NCBI GenBank assembly: GCA_947069175.1
Contig: CAMTDV010000023.1
Coordinates: 89,836,240 to 89,900,239 of the forward strand
Length of the DNA stretch: 64,000 nt
Direction of reading: 5' to 3'
From: Scalesia atractyloides
Lineage: Eukaryota > Streptophyta > Magnoliopsida > Asterales > Asteraceae
Shown here: one piece after another, positions 20,805 to 31,903 of the stretch
Position numbering within the stretch: the stretch's first letter is position 1
Layout of the letters: every line of letters starts with the position of its first letter
Made by a program: the position numbers and the translations under genes
Notes under the pieces: model-generated
The model's input: only the letters and a program-made list of their open reading frames with translations
Database searches by the model: none
Told to the model about the DNA's origin: nothing

Positions 20805-21394
20805 ATATAATATTTTTAAGTTTAAATTAAATAAAATAAAGGTTAAAGTGGTCTGAAAATCAACTTATGTTATAGAGTTAATTACACGAATAAATCATCT
20901 GAAATATTAATGCTTTGATTTTGAATTATGGAAATTGTACGCACAATCCTTAACGTTGACTCAAAAAAATAACATGTTTTTCTTCACATTTACTAATGCT
21001 AAAGATTTTATTAGTTTCATGCAAAAAAACTATTGTTGTCAAACAAACTAATGATATGATGTTTATCATGCACATAAATGATATGGATTTAAATTCTTAC
21101 GAGTTACGAATGAATAGTTACATAATATTTAAGAGTAATAACGTATTTAAAAATTTATTAGCAAAATTATCAAACAAACACTAAAAGTGTAAGGTAGGGT
21201 GGGTCGCCTAGGCGGGTTAGCTTCGCGGATTTGTTGCCGTGCAGTAACACCGCTGCCACCCTAGCGGATTGGTTTGGCACCTTGTTGCTCAGGGTAGTCT
21301 TTGCCGCACACTAAATGCTTGTGATGTTTGAGATATTAAGGTTTGACAGGTGGGTGTGATAATGAGGTGGAGTAAGAATGAAGACCATCTAGAG

Positions 21395-21740
21395 ATTACA
21401 AATCGGTTTTTTTAATAATCAGTTTCGGTTTTTAACCGAACCGGTTTTTTACATAAAAAACAAAAACCGATTTTTTACATCAAAACAAAACCGGTTTTTC
21501 TTATAACCGGTTTCGGTTACTAACCGGTTTTTTTTATGTCAAAACAATAACCGGTCCAACCGGTTAGGGTCGGTTTTTAACCGGTTTATTTAAAAATGTT
21601 TTTAACCCGTTTTTTATAACCGGTTTCCGTTTTAGATCCGGTTTCGAAGCTCAAGATCCCTAACCGGTGGTTCCAAGACCGGTTTTAGAAAAAACTGGTT
21701 TCGCTTATTTTCTAGTTTCAGTTTTAAAACCGGTTTTTTT
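21395..21740. repeat. ACCGGTTTT-rich repeat
   Basis: About 20 copies of AACCGG/CCGGTT words, many as ACCGGTTTTT, on both strands over 345 bp. Probably a degenerate MITE family. Ends not defined. Confidence 0.6.
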
Positions 21741-22056
21741 TGTACCACATAGGTCCATTGTTCTGGTGTACTTGTAAACAGACGCTATTAGTGCAGGATA
21801 CCTGAGCGTAGAATTGATAGTGCATGATTGGAAAGTGCTAGGGTGCCCTTCCTTCCACCCTATGCATACTTTATTACAATTCGAGACAAACGATAATATG
21901 ATGTTAATCACCATACCATACGCGTCATTTACTCCTTTTTGTATAATTTTAATTTTAATTTATATAAAATGCACCAAACAAACCCTACGTTAAAATATAT
22001 TTTCCTAGTAAATTCTTACATTTTTCACGAAACTTTACATCACATCGTTAAATGTG

Positions 22057-22107
22057 CTCTATACGTGGCTCCACTGATCATTTATTCATTTTTACTACGT
22101 ACGTGGC
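22057..22107 (+). promoter_or_regulatory. Two ABRE-like motifs upstream of the serine-rich gene
   Basis: ACGTGGC at 22057-22063 and 22101-22107, about 150-200 bp before the TATA box at 22255. ACGTGGC is the abscisic-acid response element core bound by bZIP factors. Regulation is inferred. Confidence 0.45.
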
Positions 22108-22254
22108 ACCCCACCTCTCATCTAGCCATCCTCAAAACGACTCTAATCCTTGTCGTTTCTATCGACCCTCAATAAAAAAATAATTATTTTATTTTTAAAT
22201 AAGTTTTTTTTCAATAAAAAAAAAAAAAGAATCCAATTATCCATTTTTCGTTTC

Positions 22255-22264
22255 CTTTAAATAG
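22255..22264 (+). promoter_or_regulatory. TATA box of the serine-rich gene
   Basis: CTTTAAATAG, 120 bp before the start codon, followed by a CT-rich leader (CTCATCTTCTTCTTCTTC near 22326) typical of plant 5' UTRs. Confidence 0.6.
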
Positions 22265-22384
22265 ATGGCTCGAGTAAAGATAGGTTTACCAATTTAGCAA
22301 CCGAAATTAAGTCTTTAAAAATTCCCTCTCATCTTCTTCTTCTTCTTCCTTATTTGAAAACCCTAATTTCTTCACTGTAAATCA

Positions 22385-22945
22385 ATGGCGAATAGAAGAC
22401 CAGTGCTCCGATCTCACTCACCTTCTGGAAGTTTCCACACCTCTCCGTCATCAAACTCCTTCGCTTCTTCAACCTCTTCATTCTCATCATCAACTTCCTT
22501 TTTCATCCGATCTGCATCTCCGACACGTGTCAACCTCTACGGAACATCATCATCACCATCACCGTCCGTACGATTCTCTTCTAACCGTTCGATCTCCGTA
22601 ATTCCGACGAACAACAATTCACCGGCGAAGAAGCCGTTACAGGCTCCGAAACGGATGTGTATGTGTTCGCCTACTTCTCATCCAGGTTCCTTCAGATGCA
22701 GTTTGCATAAGAACGTTAATAATATTCACAACAATACGGCGTCGTATCCGAATAATCGGCTTAACGCGCGGCGGTCGGCGATGACGAACTCGCTCGTGAG
22801 AATCGGTACGGTTGAAGGCGGTGATCTGGTGAAGAGAGCTTTAGCAGCGTTGATTCGACCGTCGTCGCATCAACAGCGGCGGCGTTCGGCGTTTCAGCCG
22901 AGGCCGAGTCGGTTATCCGTCATGAGTAAAGCTGATGAGTTTTGA
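22385..22945 (+). CDS. Plant serine-rich protein-like protein (186 aa)
   Basis: A single-exon gene, the only intact-looking one in the window. The N-terminal ~75 residues are very rich in serine (runs such as SSTSSFSSSTSFF) and probably disordered. Around residues 91-108 lies the cysteine-containing block KRMCMCSPTSHPGSFRCSLH, the signature I recall for the plant 'serine-rich protein-related' family. Near residues 131-157 is a conserved basic helix-like segment (RSAMTNSLVRIG, then LVKRALAALIRPS), and the tail RPSRLSVMSKADEF also fits. Family members are of similar length. Molecular function is unknown; no signal peptide or membrane segment is visible. The start is supported by a good context (TCAATGGCG), a TATA box 120 bp upstream and a CT-rich leader. 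Two ABRE-like motifs upstream suggest stress-responsive expression (inference). Its GC is well above the surrounding DNA. Confidence 0.85.
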   Translation: MANRRPVLRSHSPSGSFHTSPSSNSFASSTSSFSSSTSFFIRSASPTRVNLYGTSSSPSPSVRFSSNRSISVIPTNNNSPAKKPLQAPKRMCMCSPTSHPGSFRCSLHKNVNNIHNNTASYPNNRLNARRSAMTNSLVRIGTVEGGDLVKRALAALIRPSSHQQRRRSAFQPRPSRLSVMSKADEF

Positions 22946-22954
22946 GATGACGTC

Positions 22955-23130
22955 AGATTCCGGCGATGATTCAGCGATTGATGAGATCGTACGGACGGTT
23001 GTTATAATTCCGGTAACTGATTGAAAACCTGATCTGGATGAATACGGTGGCGGTGAATCAGATTCCGGCGATGATGAGATCGGACGGTTATTAGAATTCC
23101 GGTGGGAGAGTGATAACCTGATCTGGATGA
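22955..23130 (+). repeat. Partial tandem duplication in the 3' UTR region of the serine-rich gene
   Basis: 22955-23042 and 23060-23130 share, in order, AGATTCCGGCGATGAT, GATGAGATCG, ACGGACGGTT/GGACGGTT, AATTCCGGT and AACCTGATCTGGATGA. It starts ten bases after the stop codon. Poly(A) signal not identified with confidence. Confidence 0.8.
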
Positions 23131-23559
23131 TGTTAGATTATTCACTGTGTGTGTATATAGTTATAGATGACGATATATAAATTTTCATGATCAGTTGCCG
23201 CCATTAATGGCTGACGAAAAAGCTTCAAATTTCTTAAAAAAAACTAAAATTAAGAATTCGGTAATCATATATCATATCAAGATCTAACTAAATCCAGTAT
23301 CTAATTACTCATATTCATCATTATCATCTTCTGTCAATTATGATTGAATTCAAGTATTCTTGAGTTCAGTCTCTTAACTTGAGTGGAGGTTTAACGGTTT
23401 CCGTTAGTTTGTTAGTTTTCCGTCGGTTTTTATTGATGGCGTAACGTGCTGCCGTTATCGTGTTAACGGATAATGTTATATTTTTTATTTTATTTCTTTC
23501 TGGTGTGAACTTAATACATCTGTTGGTACTGATTATATCTGATTTATCTTTGTTCTACA

Positions 23560-23646
23560 GGCTATCTTATCTTCTGGACCAAGTGACCGTCATGGAGTTA
23601 CTGACCAACTTTGCCTAAGCATTTTCGGAAGATTTGATGGACCATG
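23560..23646 (+). other. Exon-like segment of unknown origin
   Basis: A TTTGTTCTACAG acceptor-like end is followed by an open frame AILSSGPSDRHGVTDQLCLS-IFGRFDGP and a stop. No matching donor or upstream exon is evident, and I do not recognise it. Confidence 0.2.
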
Positions 23647-23649
23647 AAT

Positions 23650-24067
23650 TTTTTTTTAATATTAAATTAAGTAAATACATGACAAATTATGAATTTTCGT
23701 ACTAAGCTAAGAGAAATCTTTATCGCCAAAAAATCTATTGATGAAGATATGCAAGTAAACTATACTTATTTTGAAATCTGGTTTAAAATCCATCTATCAT
23801 CATTACTAGATCAATTCTTTTTGAATTTACACTTAAAATTCATCTATTTACTAGGCATATATTTGAGAGCTGGTGTTATTAAGTTTAACTCTTTTTAAAT
23901 CTACTTTTAAAATCGATCTAATATTTAATTTTCAAAACTAGTGTTATTAAGTCAACTTCTTCTAAAATTTACTCTTAATAGTCACATATTATTTAATTTC
24001 TAATTGTGTCGTCTTCACGTGAAGAAATTATACCGACACATAAAACAGAGAAAATAATAACTAACTC
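23650..24067. other. AT-rich, no gene seen
   Basis: Contains two loose repeats of 'TTTTAAAATC/TTCATCTA' words. No domain in the short frames. Confidence 0.4.
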
Positions 24068-24262
24068 GATTTAGAACTTGCGCGTTGTGACGAACTTGTT
24101 AAACGGGAAAAAAATAGATGACATAAATACACTGAACCACACACGTACATTGCGCCATGTTAACTCATAAAATTTAGAACAAAGCGTATAAAAAACATAA
24201 AATCACTGAACCACACACACACACATTGTGACGTTTAATTCGCAAAATGTAGAACTAAACGT
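24068..24262. repeat. Two degenerate ~95-bp tandem units
   Basis: Each unit has CACTGAACCACACAC, an ATTG(C/T)G block, a TAA(T/C)TC..AAAAT(T/G)TAGAAC block and ends AACGT or GCGT. No coding capacity. This type of array occurs inside some plant Helitrons (inference). Confidence 0.5.
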
Positions 24263-24420
24263 AAAACGAAAAATTTTGCAAAATATGAAAAAACATAGGG
24301 GATCAAAGTTGAAAGTAAAAAAAATTGTTATGTTAAATTGAAAAACTAAAAACTTTTGGGTTAAAACTGTAAACTCAAGTAATTTTGGGTTTAAAGTGAA
24401 ATGTCAATTTTTTTTTGAAA

Positions 24421-24448
24421 CCCCCCCCCCCCCCCCCCCCCCCCCCCC
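24421..24448. repeat. Uninterrupted run of 28 C's
   Basis: Pure cytosine from 24421 to 24448, flanked by GAAA and AAAAC. Its length may not be reliable, as such runs are prone to sequencing error. Confidence 0.9.
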
Positions 24449-24597
24449 AAAACATGGGGTAAACACCTCAAAGTATCAACTTGTTGCTAATTTATATGAT
24501 GTAAATTTGTGAGAGTGACTAGGTTATAGATCAAAACGACATTAGCACAAAATTATATAGATCGAAACGCCATTAGCACAAAATTATACATGATTTA

Positions 24598-24967
24598 GAG
24601 CATTCGCATCTCATTTTCTTTCTCATTCACGTCTAACAAAATAAAAATAAGAGTAAATTGTCAAAAGTGTCCATTAGATTTGGACATAAAAATAAGAGTA
24701 AATTGTCAAAATTATATAGATCGAAACGCAATTTAATCTAAATATAAAAAAATTGTTTACATTTTAAAATCCTTACATATTCTTCATCTCTAACCTTTAT
24801 CTTGGTCGAAAATATTTATTTTATATTTTTTTCTTTTTATACACTCATAATACAGTATAGATTTGGGATTGAGCCTCTAAATCTAAAGGTTTATTTTTAT
24901 TTTCAATGAATTCTTCTCTATAAACTTTAGAGAAAAAGAGTATACAAAGGGTGGTATCTGAATGCTC
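24598..24967. mobile_element. PIF/Harbinger (Tourist-like) MITE
   Basis: Inverted ends GAGCATTCGCATC and (reversed) GAGCATTCAGATAC, flanked by TTA on both sides (24595-24597 and 24968-24970), the 3-bp duplication typical of PIF/Harbinger elements. 370 bp, non-coding. Confidence 0.8.
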
Positions 24968-24970
24968 TTA

Positions 24971-25965
24971 CTTTTTTTATAATAAATTTAAATGATATGC
25001 TAAAAATTAAAATAGGTGATTCTATTTCTTTTTTACTTTAAAAGAAAAAGGGTTGGTACTTTGGTTTCAAATTTTGTTTCATTGGGATGTCATAAGAGCA
25101 TTAATAAGGGACACTATAAAATATTTATTATTGGTACAATAATTGGATCACATATATTATTTTTACTTATATAAAATAACGTATAATGTCAAAGACCTTA
25201 ATTATGGAATATTAGAAAGCTTTGACTAAATTATAAATGTTATCTTACATCATTATATAACTTTTAATTAAATGTACGGCAAATGAGTTATTGAGTTTGT
25301 ATTCAAAATAAATGTTGTTTAAAACAAATTTCACACTGGTAAAGATGAATTTATAAAAATATAGTATGTTTTAAAAGTTATATATATATATATATATAAA
25401 AGTGAGCACGTTTACGGAATGGGTTATAAATAGCGAACTAGAACTTGCAATAAATCAATGATACAACTGTTCAAATATCTAGTGCTTGGTTAATTTCTTT
25501 TTATTTTTATTTTTATTTTTTTAACGGCAACTTGGAGAATTACTTTGGATAGTGTGATACAGTTGTACGTATTTTGTTGATTTAATTAGTTTGAACAAGC
25601 AATAAAAGATAAATTTATAAATATATAATATTATGATTTTCTTCTATACATCGATTACACATGTGTGTGTTTAGTAAAGTGTTTAATACAAAATGTGGTT
25701 TCAAAAACGGTATAAAACGAGGTTTCGAGGATTGGATTGAAAAGCAGGATTAAGAAGGTGGTTAAAGTTAAAAGCAAAAGATAAAATAACTTATATAATT
25801 ATTGTAATTGTCTGTTTAAAATCAATTTTACATCGAGGCATGCTCGATAATTATAAACCGTTTTATGTATCAATTTGAAACATCATATATAAGTGTTATG
25901 TGGTATTGCGGTCCTTGGTGTATATCGATCAACCATGCCACAAAAAAGAATGACATGCCTGGTGA
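24971..25965. other. AT-rich, no gene seen
   Basis: Includes a (TA)n stretch at about 25380-25398. Nothing else recognised. Confidence 0.4.
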
Positions 25966-25967
25966 CT

Positions 25968-26017
25968 CCCGCTGCAATGCGCGCGCAGTGGTGGGGGAGG
26001 GGGACACACCTAGTTTT
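25968..26017. other. Helitron-like 3' terminus (candidate)
   Basis: CCCGCTGCAATGCGCGCGCAG forms an imperfect GC-rich hairpin and is followed by a purine tract and ACACACCTAGTTT, containing the CTAG-T ending of plant Helitrons. No 5' TC end was identified. Confidence 0.35.
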
Positions 26018-26433
26018 AGTAATACTTTAAAATCTTAGTTAACTAAACATGAAGGTTTCATATAATTCTAAGGGCCGCTCCTGGAGTGAGAGCACTGCAC
26101 CCCCGGTAGAGGCTCCTTTTTCTCGAAAAGACCCTATATACATGTGTGTTTGAAACCGAAAAACTTATTGGGCTCTCTATATAAAACATTAAAACCTCAT
26201 AACTTATTGGGCCCAAATAAAAATACTTAATTCATGATGCAGAAAGAAGTTTTTTTTATTTAAATTGAGGTTATTGAGATCATATTTACGATCGCAATAT
26301 CCCAAGTAAGACTTAGTGGATTGGCGATAATAGCTATCATGAATGAAATCTTAGAGTGTGTAAATTGCAAAGACGTGATCAGACAATTTGCTATCAAGAA
26401 TGCTATGAAAATTCAGGAATCAGCAGTTACCTA

Positions 26434-28554
26434 TTACGTGATGTCATTCTGATACAATAATTTTGCACCCTTAAACCATTCACGACACACTTGCCAGTGG
26501 CTAAATTTCTCGCCTTGCTTCAATTTCCAGACTGGCACGTGAATGTCGGCAGTATGCTTCTCTAAATAAGATCGATAATAATAATAATCACCCGAGGTTT
26601 CGTCTGGACGAATTGGGGATTCCTCCTCTCTATTTCCTGTCACAGACACACCCTCGTCATGAGGTAATTTCCCAGGTTCTTCAACATCGCCCTCTGGCCC
26701 TTGTTCAACCGTCTGGACTTCCGGAGGAGCGGTATCTTTAGGCTGCTCGCCAGTAGTCGTTTTCAAGAGCTCTTCTTTGACAACCACAGAAGACGTTCCC
26801 TCTAGTGAAACAACCTTCTTAACACCCACACTTGCCTCCACATCCTTTACCCCTGAATCACCACCCCTTGCGCTTGGGCAGTGTTATAAGGGGGTGATGG
26901 CATCCGTAAAGACTCTGTGGGAAAGGTAGGAGGTTCCACTGTAAAGACTGAGGCTTTACCTTTCCCTGTGTAACAAATACGCAGAAATAACTATACAAGC
27001 CTCGCAAAATATTTTTAAGTGAAAGGCCAAGGCTTTACCTGGAGAAAACTTTGCTGTAAGGGCATCCAGATTACCTCGCTTCCCTATAGTTTTCTTTCTG
27101 GCAACTTTCTTGGGAGGTTGCGCAATTGTGTCATCCCTTGGGAGAGTTCTTTTTTCAGTCGTCCTCTTCAGAGGTTCTGAACTTGAATCCAAGTCAATTG
27201 GTTCCTCAGGGTTAGCTGCTGATATATCTGCAGTATCTTGGGGCTCGGGCTTGGGTTTCCTTAAGCCTATAGGCACAATGCCTTCTAAGGAATCAGACAC
27301 CATTACATAGTCAAGCCAAGTGTCAGGCACAGAGCACGTACCTTTTTAAGGCCCCGCCTTGGCTGTAGCAGGTTTCTTGGCTGCACAAGTAATAGGCTCT
27401 GCGCGCCGTTTTTTCTTGGAATCTGGGCCGATGCCCAAGTTTAGCAACTCACCTACATCATTGCGCAACATATCTTAAACAAATGAAGGGTGCGCGTACT
27501 ACAGACAGACATCACATACCGCTTCCAGACGGAATAGGAACTGCAAAATCTTCATCTTTGGGCAACTCAAAATTCCCAAGTATCTGGGATACCAAGTTGG
27601 CTCCTCTTGCTTCAGTGGAACGTTTTCCATCCGCCCATTGTCTCTCTAATATGTCGCAATATACAGCGCAACTCCAACATAAAAGCGCATAGTTAGGCAA
27701 CAATTGGCAAGAAGGAAAATAATATCAACACCACAATATGACTTACTCCTCTATCCTTCCATGTACACCGGTTTCTCACGACGATCAGCTTTCCATAACA
27801 AACTCGTCCTTGCAGCAATCAAGGCTCTCTCTTGTAGTTGAATGGCCTAGATCTCCTTGATGTCTTGGTACCAAGATTCTCGATCGGGAACAAATATGGT
27901 CTCCACCGAAATATCCTCTGCACCACAGAAGTGCATCTTCATAGGGATAACTCCAGCTTTGATATAGAATATTTGCTTCCAGTCATGATAAGATTTGGGC
28001 GGCGTATGTAAGATCTTCTTGGCTTGAATACGATGTTGGAATGAGTAAAACCCTAACGCACAGTGGAGTTGGTAAAACACCCGGAATCGATTTATGGTCG
28101 GCTGAATATCCATAGTCTGGCACACAAACTCGAAATGTTTTATCCTCACAATTCCCAGAGGATTCAACTGGGAAATATGGAATTTGTAATAATCAAGGAT
28201 GTCTAAGAAGAATTTCGTCACCGGTAACCTAAAGTTCCCGTCGGCAAAATAATCAAAGAACAAGGTTATATAACCTGGTGGGGCATTCGCCGCAGTTTCA
28301 CCCTCAGCATGGTATCGGGCATCCCATTTCTCCGGAAAAGGGAACCCTGTGACAGGTTTCTTAAAATTGCTCTTCGACCATTTCAACACCGGCAGCAGGC
28401 TCATCATCTTCTCTTCGGCGGCATCTTCAGGCCTGTCTTCAGTTATTACTTTAGATGAATATGTGATAAAGTGATGAATAAGAGTTTTGGAAGAAAGAGA
28501 GAATTTTGGAAGAGATACAATAAGATGGGGAAGTGGGTAAGTTCCGGTGGGCAA
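26434..28554 (-). pseudogene. Antisense extra ORF of a Tat-type gypsy element ('gypsy-type transposase' domain), decayed
   Basis: Exon 1 (28554-about 27757) encodes the domain usually annotated 'Transposase (putative), gypsy type'. It is visible as GYITLFFDYFADGNFRLPVT, FHISQLNPLGIVRIKHFEF and FYQLHCALGFYSFQHR. A TAG at 27849-27847 breaks the frame, after which it stays open (QLQERALIAARTSLLWKADR). Later exon-like pieces are ADGKRSTEARGANLVSQIL (about 27660-27515, donor GTATGT), an acidic/basic linker around 27480-27040 (KTIGKRGNLDALTAKF, another stop near 27340) and a glutamate-rich last piece (26841-26434). Such ORFs lie in antisense between pol and the 3' LTR of Tat-lineage Ty3/gypsy elements. 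A plus-strand LTR at about 48215 fits this once the 19-kb insertion is removed. The protein's true function is unknown, and the name transposase is historical. Several stops make it dead. Confidence 0.65.
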
Positions 28555-28560
28555 TTCGAG

Positions 28561-28568
28561 TATTTATA
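28561..28568 (-). promoter_or_regulatory. TATA box of the antisense ORF
   Basis: TATAAATA on the minus strand. Upstream of it (higher coordinates) are two direct repeats, each with GACACGTGGAAGGCAAGTGGG, carrying G-boxes CACGTG at 28636-28641 and 28664-28669. Confidence 0.6.
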
Positions 28569-28693
28569 CCCATCACATTTAATGCGATGGGAAAATATGA
28601 AGCCCCCAAAAACCCGGAAACGAAGCTACAAGTGACACGTGGAAGGCAAGTGGGAGTATGTGACACGTGGAAGGCAAGTGGGGTACGACCCTA

Positions 28694-31600
28694 TGTAACA
28701 CCCTAAAAAATCGTGTCCAATAGTATAGTGACACGTGTTGTATTTTATATAATTGTCTGTTAAAGACCAATAAGGACTAAAGACGTCAACATGCTCAAGA
28801 TTGAGCCTCTGAGTGACGAACCGATGTCAAGATGCATAAATAATAGCCTCTGAGTTACTAATATGTCAACATGCCTAGCCTCTGAGTGACATCGGAATCA
28901 ACATGCTTGTGATAAGCCTTTGAGTGATCCTTTGTGAAGTCCTAACTCTCATACGTACCGTTTGTTGGACGAGAGAGTTCAATTCTGTAATATGTGAAAG
29001 TTGGATATTGGAGGGATTAAAAGTGTCAACATGTTAATTTATACCTCTGAGTGACCTTTTAACGAACCGAGAGCTCAATAATGCCCGGGCATAATCCCGG
29101 GTATGCCAAGTATTGGCTACGGAGGGCTAAAAGTGCCAAAATAGTATTTAAAATCGTTTTTATAAGCTTTATATAGTTTAGGGGCCAAAGTGTCAAATTT
29201 TAAAACTGAAGTAGGGGCGGTCGCGGGCCGCAAGAGACCCAGCCTGTGTCTCTCGCGCCCCGCGAGAACAGACCTGCAGCAGAAAGTTTGTTTTGGAGCC
29301 CAAGCAAAGCTCCAAAATCATTAAATCAAAACCATGGCCTTCCTAATCAGCTATGCCACGTTTTGGGACACTTGTAAGCTTCTTCTTACACCCCTAGACA
29401 CCTGGCTTCATCTCCTTTGAGCTCTCCAACTATAAATAGGTGCTTAAGTTCACCATTTCAACTTGCACCTTTCTTATTCACTCTTCTCCCTCCTCTGAAA
29501 GTTCCTAACTAAAAGGAGCAGTCCGACATAGTTCTTTTGCATCTAGGAATCACTGGTAAGTGTTCCTTCCTTGTTCATTTTCGTTTATAGGCTTCTATGG
29601 CCTAAAGTCAAGCGTTTTACGTAAAACGCTTTGACTTTCAGTTAAGACCATTATGGTCCAGCCATTGTTCAAAATGAACATGGCTAAGTGATCATAATAA
29701 GGTAGGTGTTAGTTCCTATAAAGCGCATCTCCTGAAGATCACGTTTGCTAGACCAATTAACGGGTCAAAGTTATGATATTAAAAAGTCAAATAGGCCATT
29801 TTTTGGAAAAATCATAAATTGATCTTATATATGTTATGAAACCTGTTTTGACACTTAAACAAGTTGGTAATAATTATTAGAACATGTATGAACATGTTCG
29901 GCTCGTCAATTTCAGTTCTAGGGTCGGTTCGCAACCGAAAGTCGCAAGGTTTGACTTCTGCTTTGACTTTCGATTCTACCCGATTTAGATTAGTTACCCA
30001 CTGATCTAAAGTTGGATTATGATCATAATATAATATAGCATAACCCTCTGAGGTTATATTACATGATCATAATCAGAATCCAAGTTTATGCTCAAGTTCC
30101 ATAATTATGCCATCTTTGACCAAAATGTCTTTTTTGCATAAAAAAAGGTTTCAAATGATAATGAACTTGAAAATGAATTCTACTAATGTAATATCATAAG
30201 TAGGATTATTTGGGATATAAAACCAAGTTATAAACTGAGTTTTTAAACAAGTCTTTAAACTATGTCGATAAAGGACGGTTTTAGCCCCTGTGGCTTATAA
30301 AATAGTTTTAATCAAATCTTTTCGAGATAAATCACTTACTTACCGATATGTTATATTAATTAACATATTTTAAACATTTTAATCTGATCCAAATATCAGC
30401 CTTCATAAACATCGCTTAAAGACATCACTTTACGACATAAACGCCGTTTCAGCGCATAGTATGGTTTTGAACCATATTAGTGGACCAAGACTTGTTACCT
30501 ACTGAATTTAAAACTTATTTTAAACATATTTACAGTAGGTACTTCATTATAAGCTCAGAATCCCAAACAATTTACAAACTATGTGTAAAATGACCAAAAT
30601 GCCCCTTCGGTGCATAGTTTGGTCATAAAAGGTAAAATACACATATATTTGATATCCTACTGATATATAAATAAATTATTTTTCCAGAATACTCATGATC
30701 ATAAACTTAAATTTTATTTAAGTTCTTTTTATACGATACGAAATTACCGAAATGCCCCTATAAGGCATAATTTCGTTTTAAAACCTCAACGGACATACAA
30801 GTTGATATCCTACGGATATCTTAACTTATTTAAAGTATAATGGCATATAGAACTTGTCCATAACTTATCCGGTTACCCGATATCACTATTATGCGCACAG
30901 TTACGTATATGTGACTATTTTACGGAATTCAACCGTAACGGATTTAACCTTATCATTTTAAGTTCAAAATCCAGAATGTTTATAGTTTACCCATATTATA
31001 CAAGTCAAGTACTTGTCGAGTTTAAACTACATTCTATCTGATCATCGTTTAATCAAGCGTTATACGTAATGATCATGTACACTATTCGGTTTATACAACC
31101 GTTAGTATTTAATTGGCTAGTTTATGCCATAATCCAGACTAGAGCCTTCTCGGTAAAAGCTATCTGCACTCGGTACTTTTGTATACGACTGGGTTATTTA
31201 AAAATAAAAGAAGAAAGCAATCTCAGGTAAATACTCTCGACTTATTTCCCCTATAAGGGCTTGGGATACGGTAAATTATTATTGCATGGTCCATTTCAAG
31301 GTTAACCTTCCTAAGTTAATAAAAGATTTTGTGCCGTTTGCACTTAAAATCATTTTTAATGTTTTCAAAATGAGTCAGTTGGGTGTATTCACCAGCGTAA
31401 GCTGACGTATCTTCCAAAGGCTAATCTGCAGGTATAATACGAAATAGGCCAGAAGCTGCGCGGTAGAGAATAAGAGGATCTTGTAAATCCTTAGATCTGC
31501 CTAAAGTCTGTTTTGTATTCTTTCTTGTACATTTTACGATCCGCATGTGCATCTTCTATTACGAGTCTGTATATTATTTTAGATTTCGAACATTTCGGTT

Positions 31601-31735
31601 TGTAATAATAATTTTACTCCAAGACTTCCGCTGTGTCATGTTTAATTGACTATGATGTTATCAAATGTTGTCACGATACTCCCCACCCGGGCCCACCGGT
31701 GTTTGGATTTCGCGGTTGGAAATCGGGGTGTGACA
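28694..31735 (+). repeat. 5' LTR of the gypsy element (3.04 kb)
   Basis: TGTAACACCCTAAAAAA ... GGGGTGTGACA. A TATA-like ACTATAAATAGG lies near 29430 and a GC-rich tract (29213-29275) just upstream. Same order of sequence as the 3' LTR. Confidence 0.92.
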
Positions 31736-31739
31736 GGGT

Positions 31740-31753
31740 TGGTATCAGAGCCC
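31740..31753 (+). other. Primer-binding site (initiator Met tRNA)
   Basis: TGGTATCAGAGCCC, four bases after the LTR end: the standard complement to the 3' end of plant initiator Met tRNA. Confidence 0.92.
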
Positions 31754-31903
31754 ACGTTTGAGAGAATTAAACACTAGCCTTTTGTGTTTAGTCTCAAACT
31801 TACACGAGCACATTCCTTAGACTTCCGAGTCTAGGCATTGACCTAGGATTACACATTTCATTATTAAGTTATAGTATGTTTTTGAATTGATTTTAACAGG
31901 AAA

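Noticed and set aside
21395..21740. Transcription-factor site array (ACCGGT)
   Set aside because: The words form a degenerate repeat on both strands typical of a dispersed plant repeat, not a promoter.
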